Source: an uncultured Eubacteriales bacterium (GTDB taxonomy: Bacteria > Bacillota > Clostridia > Peptostreptococcales > Anaerovoracaceae). Taken from it: a stretch of DNA of 5,322 nucleotides. Shown here piece after piece: positions 1 through 5,322 of the stretch. The stretch's first letter is position 1, and each line of letters starts with the position of its first letter. The notes under the pieces were generated by a model. The model was not told the origin of the DNA. It saw only the letters and a list, made by a program, of their open reading frames with translations, and made no database searches. Location of the stretch: the NCBI GenBank assembly GCA_902797345.1, contig CADBSL010000016.1, positions 1 to 5,322 on the forward strand. The letters are read 5' to 3'. Position numbers and translations under genes: made by a program.

Positions 1-1890
1 CAGGGAGAAGGTCCGGCTGATCTCCAGCTTTTCCTGCTCCGGCCGGTGCCGCCCGGACAAGCAGACTTCCCCCACCGCAGAATTGAGCTGTTCTTTTTCC
101 CGGTCGCTGAGGATGGCCGGGTCCGTGGTCTTCCGGGGAAGGATCCCTTCGTTGGTCCCCAGCAGGAACAGGGCCCGGACGCCTTCCAGCCCCGCCCGCT
201 TCACATCGCTGACCAGCACCTGGTCGATGGTAGTGGGGATCATCCGGATCTCTGTGGACTCCACCCCGGTCCTCAGGACCTCGAAAAAGTCCCCCCGGCT
301 GCAGGGTGCATCCCCCAATACTTCCGTCAGCTGGCCAAAGAGCACCGTGATCTTATTCCACAGCTGCACCGTCAAAGAGGAGTATTCCAGATCCCCGTCT
401 TCCTTCCGGCCGTCCGCATCCGCCTGGATCTTTTCGCTCAGGCCGACATCTTCCTGAAGGAAGGCGAAAAAGGCTTCTCCGTACTGCCTCCCGGTGGCGC
501 ATCCTTCCAGCCTTTCGTCCAGGGCAGCCTTCATTCCCGTCAGCTTTTCCCGGACCCCATTCAGCATCCGGAGGAGTTCCTCCGCTTCTGCCGGATCGGT
601 TTTCCTCCGGTCCAGCCGGGTGAATGGCTTCTCCCACCGCCAGCCTTCGCTGCCGTATTCGTACAGGTAATTCTCCAGTTTTTCCGCTTCCTCCCGGGTC
701 ACCTCCGGGACGCCCGTTCCCAGGATCCGAAGATACCCGTCGGTGCGCAGAGCGTAGGACTCCAGGTCGCAGAGTCCGCACAGAAACTGCATATATTTAT
801 TGGTCACCGCCATGGACTTGCGTCCATCGAAGAATCGGATGCCCGCCTGCCGGAAGACCCGCTGCAGCACGGAGCTCCGCTCCGGCAGGTCCCCCGCCAC
901 CACGGCGATGTCCCGAAAACGCAGTCCCTCTTCCCGGACCAGCCGGCAGATCTCATCCGCCGTCCACTCCATCTCCGTCTCCCGGTCTTCGCAGGACCAG
1001 AGCTGCAGGTGTTTCGGCTCCCCTTTTCGGGGATCGCAGGGGATCCGGTAGATCTGTTCCGCCAGGAAAGTCAGTTCCTCCTCCTGCCGGCACCGGAAGT
1101 CCCCGGGGATCTCTTCCATCCGAAAAGGCTTTCCGGCCTTCCCGGCGATCTTCCGCACTGCCGTGAGGGTCGACTCCAGGGGCGCGTAAAGGTGATAGCC
1201 CGGGTCCCCGGGCTTACGGTAATGCAGCACCACGCTCAGCTCACCGGCACTTTCGGCCAGCGCTTCCATCACGGAGATCAGCCGCTTGGAATAAAAATCG
1301 AAGCCCGTCACAAAAATAGCCCATCCCTCGAAGGGCTTTGTGTCCCGGATCCTCCGGCTCAGCAAAGTCAGCTGATCCTCCGTATCCAGATACCGGCCCT
1401 CCAGTTCTTCCTCATAGGCCCGGTAGATCACCGCCGTATCTCTCAGTTTTTGGGCCAGCATTCCGCCGGAGGCCGTCTCCGCCGCCTCTTCGATCTTCTC
1501 CGGTTCCGTCTCGAACTGCTTGAATTCCTGGATCATGCTGCCCATCATCCGGACGAATTCGCTTCGTCCGGAAGGGGGCCGGAAAACAGTCAGCTCTTCC
1601 CGGTGTGCGGAAATCACTTTCCGAAGGAGCATCGTCCGGCCCAGGTCATCGATGTACCGTCCCCCGCCGCCTTCCGTCAGTTTTGCCGCCATACGAGAAA
1701 AGCTCATGATCTGAAGATCCATGAGCCCATCGCTTTGCAGCACGGAAAAGACCTTCCGTTCCGTTTCCAGTGTATACTGGTCCGGAACGATGACCAGGGC
1801 CTTTCCGCCCTCGCGGGTCCACCCCGCTGCCTGTGTAAAGATAAATTCCAGTTGGTCGGTATCCGACCGGCTGTAATAAAGATTGATCAT
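1..1890 (-). CDS. addB: ATP-dependent helicase/deoxyribonuclease subunit B (AddB/RexB type), N-terminal part
   Basis: AddB pairs with AddA to resect double-strand DNA ends up to Chi sites and load RecA. The first 630 residues are open with no stop and run off the left edge; the family is about 1,100-1,200 residues, so the C-terminal nuclease domain and its iron-sulphur cysteines are not visible. Family marks are IVPDQYTLETE (34-44), GRYLDTEDQL (from 165), FVTGFDFYSKRL (about 200-213), IDQVLVSD (from about 555) and LLGTNEGILPR (from about 576). The nucleotide-binding loop that canonical AddB carries near its N-terminus is lost: the aligned stretch is SRSDTDQL (7-14), without the glycines or the lysine, as in streptococcal RexB. 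The start at 1890 gives a 4-base ATGA overlap with the phosphatase stop and a family-like N-terminus. ATG at 1905 (five residues longer, MDNRE) is the alternative. Both have only a weak GGA-type ribosome-binding site, so initiation probably depends on coupling. addA would be expected just downstream, outside the window. Confidence 0.87.
   Translation of the reverse strand, partial: MINLYYSRSDTDQLEFIFTQAAGWTREGGKALVIVPDQYTLETERKVFSVLQSDGLMDLQIMSFSRMAAKLTEGGGGRYIDDLGRTMLLRKVISAHREELTVFRPPSGRSEFVRMMGSMIQEFKQFETEPEKIEEAAETASGGMLAQKLRDTAVIYRAYEEELEGRYLDTEDQLTLLSRRIRDTKPFEGWAIFVTGFDFYSKRLISVMEALAESAGELSVVLHYRKPGDPGYHLYAPLESTLTAVRKIAGKAGKPFRMEEIPGDFRCRQEEELTFLAEQIYRIPCDPRKGEPKHLQLWSCEDRETEMEWTADEICRLVREEGLRFRDIAVVAGDLPERSSVLQRVFRQAGIRFFDGRKSMAVTNKYMQFLCGLCDLESYALRTDGYLRILGTGVPEVTREEAEKLENYLYEYGSEGWRWEKPFTRLDRRKTDPAEAEELLRMLNGVREKLTGMKAALDERLEGCATGRQYGEAFFAFLQEDVGLSEKIQADADGRKEDGDLEYSSLTVQLWNKITVLFGQLTEVLGDAPCSRGDFFEVLRTGVESTEIRMIPTTIDQVLVSDVKRAGLEGVRALFLLGTNEGILPRKTTDPAILSDREKEQLNSAVGEVCLSGRHRPEQEKLEISRTFSL
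1887..1890 (-). other. ATGA stop/start overlap between phosphatase gene and addB
   Basis: On the minus strand the four bases read ATGA: ATG (1890-1888) begins addB and TGA (1889-1887) ends the phosphatase gene. No strong Shine-Dalgarno precedes it, only a GGA about 10 bases upstream. This fits termination-reinitiation coupling. If addB starts at 1905 instead, the overlap is 19 bases. Confidence 0.65.
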
Positions 1891-2531
1891 CTCTCTGTTA
1901 TCCATTTCATTATTTCATCCGGAGATCCTGCCACCAGGTCCGCCGGATATTCCTGCCGTTCTTCCTCCGGCATCACCGACCAGTCCACCAGGATCGTCCG
2001 GCAGCCGGCGTTCTTTCCGCAGAGGATGTCGAACCGGGTATCCCCCAGCATCACCGCCTCCTCCGGCCCCAGGCCCATTTGCTCCAGGGTCACCAGGATG
2101 CATTCCGGGTGGGGTTTGTGGTGGACCAGTTCGTCCACCGTGGTGATCACCTCAAAATCCTCTTCCAGTCCAAACTTTTTCAGCCCTCTGACTGCACTGT
2201 CCTTCACCCGGGAAGTCACCAGGGCCAGCCGGTACCCTTCGGCACTCAGCTGCTTCACCAGTTGATCCATCCCCGGGAAGGGCTCGATCAACGCCTCGAA
2301 CCGGTCCATCTGATAGCTGCGGTAGACTTCCACCGCTTCATCCTCGTATTCTTTTCCAAATACCCGGTCCATGGTGGTCCGAAGCGGTTCCCCGAAGGTC
2401 CGGTAGATCACTTCCGGGTCCTCCTCCCGGCCCTGAAAGGTCCGGTAGGTATGTTGGAAACTCTTCAGGACGATGTTGTTGGTATTGGCCAGGGTCCCGT
2501 CAAAATCGATCAGTACTGCTTTGATCGCCAT
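1887..2531 (-). CDS. HAD-superfamily phosphatase, PpaX/Gph type
   Basis: This is a 214-residue cytoplasmic, Mg-dependent phosphohydrolase of HAD subfamily IA. Motif I is DFDGT (D9 nucleophile, D11 acid/base), followed at once by a helical cap (about 16-85). Motif II is in LVTSR (T106/S107), motif III is the Lys of HHKPHPE (K139), and motif IV is LGDTRFD (D164, D168), so the catalytic set is complete. FGEPLRTTM (46-54) in the cap, the KPHPE element and the overall length closely recall B. subtilis PpaX, which hydrolyses pyrophosphate released by HPr-Ser-P dephosphorylation. Phosphoglycolate phosphatase (Gph) shares the same fold and motifs. There is no hprK next door here, so the substrate stays open and I give no symbol. 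The start ATG at 2531 is backed by AAGGAG at 5 bases. It follows prfB by 2 bases and its TGA overlaps the probable addB start. No signal peptide or membrane segment is visible. Confidence 0.9.
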   Translation of the reverse strand: MAIKAVLIDFDGTLANTNNIVLKSFQHTYRTFQGREEDPEVIYRTFGEPLRTTMDRVFGKEYEDEAVEVYRSYQMDRFEALIEPFPGMDQLVKQLSAEGYRLALVTSRVKDSAVRGLKKFGLEEDFEVITTVDELVHHKPHPECILVTLEQMGLGPEEAVMLGDTRFDILCGKNAGCRTILVDWSVMPEEERQEYPADLVAGSPDEIMKWITER

Positions 2532-2533
2532 TC

Positions 2534-3641
2534 CTACTCCTTTGCTGCCGCCTTCAGTTTTTCGTTGATGAAATAGTCCAGATCTCCGTCCATCACCGCC
2601 TGGACATTGCCGACTTCCGCTCCGGTCCGGTGGTCCTTGACCATGGTATAGGGGTGGAACACATAAGACCGGATTTGACTTCCCCAGGAGTTCTGGCTGT
2701 AGTCTCCCTTGAGTTCATCGATCTTTTCCTTGTGCTCCCGCTGAGCCAGTTCCAACAGACGGGCCTTTAAGATCTTCATGGCCACGTCCCGGTTCTGGTG
2801 CTGGGAACGCTCATTCTGGCAGGTCACGACGATGTTCGTGGGGATATGGGTGATCCGCACCGCCGATTCCGTCTTATTGACGTGCTGCCCACCGGCACCG
2901 CTGGCCCGGTATACATCGATCCTGAGATCCTCCGGATTGATCTCCAGCTCGATCTCATCATCGATCTCCGGCACCACGTCCAGGGACGCAAAGGAAGTGT
3001 GCCGCCGCCCCGAAGAATCGTAAGGGGAGATCCGGACGATCCGGTGGACACCCTTTTCATTCTTCAGATAACCGTAAGCATAGTCCCCTTCCACGAAGAA
3101 AGTGGCGCTCTTCACACCGCCTTCCGGGTCATCCAGGTAGTCGATGGTCTTGACTTTATAGCCCTTCCGTTCCGCCCACCTCAGGTACATCCTCACCAGC
3201 ATCTCCGCCCAGTCCTGGGCGTCGGTGCCGCCGGATCCGGCGTGGATGGAAATGATGGCGCTGTTTTGGTCATACTCCCCGGAAAGGAGCACCTTCACCG
3301 TCATATCGTCGATATCTTTGTTGAGCTTTTTGTAGGTCTCCTCGATTTCCGGAAGGAGCCCTTCATCCTCTTCCTCTTCTGCCATCTGGATCAGGGTCTC
3401 CACGTCGGAGAGTTCCTCCTCCAGCCGGCTGTATTCCTGAAGCTTCACTTCGATGGATTTCTTTTCCTTCAGCAGCTTCTGGGCTGTTTCGTGGTCATTC
3501 CAGAAATCCTCGGCTTCCGCTTGTTTATTGATTTCTTCCAATCGTTTTTTCAGACCAGCCTGGTCAAAGGGAAACACCCAATTCTTGGATGGATTTCTCT
3601 TTTTCGTCAAGCTCGTACTTGATCTGGTCGAGTTGTACCAT
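2534..3641 (-). CDS. prfB: Peptide chain release factor 2 (RF2), made by +1 programmed frameshift
   Basis: RF2 recognises UGA and UAA in the ribosomal A site and triggers hydrolysis of peptidyl-tRNA. The gene is split between two frames: ATG at 3641 opens 25 codons ending CTT (3569-3567) followed by in-frame TGA (3566-3564). Skipping T3566 joins this to the GAC frame, which runs to TAG at 2536-2534, giving 368 residues. In this numbering the GGQ catalytic motif is 250-252 and the stop-codon recognition tripeptide is 205-207, exactly the E. coli RF2 positions, which supports the reconstruction. The order is an N-terminal helical domain (about 1-110, rich in Glu and Lys), the recognition domain with GRRHTSF, then the GGQ domain with GAGGQHVNKTESAVR. 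Residue 246 is Ala, as in most bacteria rather than the Thr of E. coli K-12. The tripeptide reads SPY, not the usual SPF. A TTG at 3610 in the second frame could be miscalled as the start; it would give a non-homologous N-terminus and has no good ribosome-binding site. The position after secA is the usual one in Bacillota. Confidence 0.96.
2537..2542 (-). promoter_or_regulatory. Ribosome-binding site of the HAD phosphatase inside the end of prfB
   Basis: AAGGAG is formed by the last two sense codons of prfB (Lys-Glu), 5 bases before the ATG at 2531. The prfB stop TAG lies between the two. It is the same arrangement as at the secA-prfB junction and supports this start for the phosphatase. Confidence 0.85.
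3563..3579 (-). promoter_or_regulatory. prfB +1 programmed ribosomal frameshift site
   Basis: The slippery heptamer CTTTGAC (3569-3563) places CTT as codon 25 and TGA as codon 26 of the first frame, the same codon numbers as in E. coli prfB. In the known mechanism, low RF2 slows termination at TGA, the peptidyl-tRNA slips from CUU to UUU, and translation continues at GAC, so RF2 autoregulates its own synthesis. Upstream is GGGTG (3579-3575) with a 5-base spacer, which could pair with the anti-Shine-Dalgarno. It is weaker and farther away than the E. coli AGGGGG, which has a 3-base spacer. The slip site and the residue numbering make the shift itself very likely; the role of GGGTG is inference. 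Confidence 0.9.
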
Positions 3642-3643
3642 TT

Positions 3644-5322
3644 TTACACGCTCCTTCCGTGACAGTTCTTGTATTTCTTGCCGCTGCCGCAGGGGCAAAG
3701 GTCGTTTCTTCCCACCTTCGGGGTAGTCCGGCGGATGGTTTCCTGCTTCGGCAGTTCGCCGGGGCTATTGATGGGGCCGTCCAGCGGTGCTTCCACACCC
3801 TGAGCCTGGGCCGCTGCATCGTCCACGAATTCCATCTTCACCGTATTGGCATTCTCCGCTACCATCTCTTTCCGCTCGATCTGAGTGGTGATGGTGGCAT
3901 CGAAGCAATACCGCACCATGTCGTCTTTGATGCTCCGGACCATGTCCTCAAACATCTCGAACCCTTCCCGGGCATAGGCTCCAGCCGGGTCTTCGTGACC
4001 GATGGACCGCAGACCGATACCCTGTTTGAGCTGATCCATGGCATCGATGTGGTCGATCCACTTGGAGTCCACGATCCGAAGCAGCAGTCCCCGCTCGATT
4101 TCCCGCATATGCTCTTCGCCCACTTCGGTCTCCTTGGCCTCGTAGATCTTCTCGAAATCTCCCATGATCCGGTCTTTCAGGTCCTCCGGACTCATATCCT
4201 CCACGTCCGTGTAGTGGACGTCCGGGGTGTTGTGACAGATCTTGTTGATGTTCTTCTGGAGCTCGTCCATATCCCATTCTTCCTGGTATTTGGACTCCAG
4301 CGTAGTGGTCTCTACATATTCGCCCACCATTTCATCCAGCATGCTGAAGAGGTGCTCTCTCAGGTTTTCGCCGTCCAGCACCATGGCCCGCTCCTTGTAG
4401 ATGACTTCTCTCTGCTTGGTCATGACGTTGTCGTACTGCAGGATGTATTTCCGGATGGAGAAGTTGCGGCCCTCCACCCGCTTTTGGGCGTTTTCGATGG
4501 TCTTGGTCAGCATGTTGGCTTCGATGGGTTCGTCCTCTTCCAAGCCCATCTTCTGGACCATGTTCTGGACCCGTTCCCCGCCGAAGAGCCGCATCAGCGG
4601 ATCTTCCAGGGATACGTAGAACCGGGAGGATCCCGGGTCACCCTGACGGCCGGAACGCCCTCTGAGCTGATTGTCAACCCGGCGGGATTCATACCGCTCA
4701 GTGCCGATGACGTGGAGCCCGCCGGCGGCCAGGACCTTTTCCTTTTCCTCCGCCCGCTCCTTCGTATACTTCTCAAACAGGTCCTCGTAGACCTTTCTGG
4801 CCGCCACCAGATCCGGCTCTTCCACCGGGATCATGCTGGAAGCATAGGAAACGGTCTCGTCGTCGTAACCCTTCTTTTTCATTTCCTGAGTGGCCAGGAA
4901 TTCCGGATTCCCGCCCAGGATGATGTCGGTACCACGGCCCGCCATGTTGGTGGAAATGGTCACCGCGCCAAAGCGCCCCGCCTCCGCGATGATGGCCGCT
5001 TCCTTCTCGTGGTTCTTCGCATTCAGCACGTTGTGTTTGATGCCCCGCTTGTCTAAGATCCGGCTGATCCGTTCGGAATTCTCGATGGAGATGGTCCCCA
5101 CCAGGATCGGCTGTCCGGTCTCGTGTACTTCCACGATCTCGTTGATGACCGCCGTGTACTTGCCCTTTTCCGTGGCGTATACTCTGTCCGGCAGGTCTTC
5201 TCTTATCACTTCTTTATTGGTCGGGATGGTCACAACGTCCATGTTGTAGATCTCCCGGAATTCTTCTTCTTCCGTCTTGGCGGTACCCGTCATCCCCGCC
5301 AGCTTTTCGTAGCCTCTGAACA
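3644..5322 (-). CDS. secA: Preprotein translocase ATPase SecA, C-terminal part (5' end cut by window edge)
   Basis: SecA is the ATP-driven motor that pushes unfolded preproteins through the SecYEG channel at the cytoplasmic membrane. About 558 residues are visible; the start and the first nucleotide-binding fold lie beyond the right edge. Counting from the Met at 5293: the conserved EKLAGMTGTAKTEEEEF stretch runs across the edge of the first fold, followed by the second nucleotide-binding fold with TNMAGRGTDI (115-124) and the arginine-finger motif QLRGRSGRQGD (209-219). Next come the helical scaffold (LQYDNVMTKQREVIY, about 285-299) and the helical wing/scaffold segment around SKWIDHIDAMDQLKQG (410-425). 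The end is a flexible linker and a zinc-binding tail, C533-x-C535-x8-C544-H545, which in other SecA proteins contacts SecB or phospholipid and the ribosome. A charged insert of about 66 residues (125-190) separates motif V from GGLHVIGTER, longer than I recall for B. subtilis or E. coli. The zinc tail and full domain order argue for the main SecA rather than SecA2. The stop is TAA at 3646-3644, 2 bases before prfB. Confidence 0.97.
   Translation of the reverse strand, partial: FRGYEKLAGMTGTAKTEEEEFREIYNMDVVTIPTNKEVIREDLPDRVYATEKGKYTAVINEIVEVHETGQPILVGTISIENSERISRILDKRGIKHNVLNAKNHEKEAAIIAEAGRFGAVTISTNMAGRGTDIILGGNPEFLATQEMKKKGYDDETVSYASSMIPVEEPDLVAARKVYEDLFEKYTKERAEEKEKVLAAGGLHVIGTERYESRRVDNQLRGRSGRQGDPGSSRFYVSLEDPLMRLFGGERVQNMVQKMGLEEDEPIEANMLTKTIENAQKRVEGRNFSIRKYILQYDNVMTKQREVIYKERAMVLDGENLREHLFSMLDEMVGEYVETTTLESKYQEEWDMDELQKNINKICHNTPDVHYTDVEDMSPEDLKDRIMGDFEKIYEAKETEVGEEHMREIERGLLLRIVDSKWIDHIDAMDQLKQGIGLRSIGHEDPAGAYAREGFEMFEDMVRSIKDDMVRYCFDATITTQIERKEMVAENANTVKMEFVDDAAAQAQGVEAPLDGPINSPGELPKQETIRRTTPKVGRNDLCPCGSGKKYKNCHGRSV
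3651..3656 (-). promoter_or_regulatory. Ribosome-binding site of prfB inside the end of secA
   Basis: AAGGAG lies 9 bases upstream of the prfB ATG (3641-3639) and is made from the codons for the last Gly-Arg-Ser of SecA. This strong Shine-Dalgarno sequence fixes the true prfB start ahead of the frameshift site. It also places prfB initiation under ribosomes finishing secA, which suggests translational coupling (inference). Confidence 0.85.

Noticed and set aside
353..781. A 142-codon minus-strand open frame inside addB in another frame
   Set aside because: It is Gly- and Arg-rich out-of-frame translation of addB, which is continuously open with family motifs in its own frame.
46..2265. A 739-codon open frame on the plus strand, opposite addB and the phosphatase gene
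   Set aside because: It lies codon-aligned opposite addB, so only TTA, CTA or TCA sense codons there would create stops, and these are rare in this GC-rich gene. Its translation is rich in Pro, Gln, His, Leu and Phe with no recognisable domain, and it crosses two real genes.
3564..3566. In-frame TGA in prfB read as a pseudogene or sequencing frameshift
   Set aside because: The CTTTGAC context at codons 25-26 is the well-known programmed frameshift site of prfB, so this is regulation and not damage.
3608..3610. TTG as the translation start of prfB
   Set aside because: It would give 15 residues unlike any RF2 and lacks a ribosome-binding site, whereas ATG at 3641 has AAGGAG and, with the +1 shift, puts GGQ and the recognition tripeptide at the E. 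coli positions.
2798..3622. A 274-codon open frame on the plus strand opposite prfB
   Set aside because: It is a shadow of the RF2 coding sequence with no family motif.
3659..5056. A 465-codon open frame on the plus strand opposite secA
   Set aside because: It is antisense to unambiguous SecA motifs, and its Val-, His- and Leu-rich composition is what reverse-complemented SecA codons give. It shows no domain or start signal of its own.

Overview
This window is wall-to-wall protein coding on the minus strand. It holds four consecutive genes that read from the right edge to the left edge: secA (3' part), prfB, a HAD-superfamily phosphatase and addB (5' part). Only 2 bases separate secA from prfB, and again 2 separate prfB from the phosphatase. 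The phosphatase and addB most likely overlap by 4 bases (ATGA). There is no intergenic space for a promoter, terminator, RNA gene, mobile element or CRISPR array, and I see none. The layout implies one polycistronic unit whose promoter lies upstream of secA, outside the window.

The organism looks like a fairly GC-rich member of the Bacillota (Clostridia-like). The secA-prfB order is typical of that phylum, the RecBCD-type nuclease subunit is of the AddB/RexB kind, the phosphatase resembles PpaX, and the ribosome-binding sites are strong AAGGAG sequences. Genus cannot be read from this. The codon choice (few TTA, CTA and TCA codons) leaves long open frames on the opposite strand. The largest, 739 codons, I regard as a shadow.

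Layout by region (all minus strand): 5322-3644 is the C-terminal part of the SecA preprotein translocase ATPase, ending in its zinc-binding tail. 3641-2534 is peptide chain release factor 2, which needs a +1 programmed frameshift at CTT TGA C (3569-3563) to be made. 2531-1887 is a 214-aa HAD hydrolase of the PpaX/Gph type. 1890-1 is the first 630 residues of an AddB/RexB-type helicase-nuclease subunit, whose nuclease domain lies off the left edge.

The genes have unrelated core housekeeping roles: protein export, translation termination, phosphate-ester or pyrophosphate housekeeping, and double-strand break repair. Their link is tight packing and probable translational coupling rather than a common pathway. 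I did not find a new biological system here. The points most worth a second look are the loss of the Walker A motif at the AddB N-terminus, an unusually weak Shine-Dalgarno stimulator at the prfB frameshift site, and an SPY in place of SPF in the RF2 stop-codon recognition loop.
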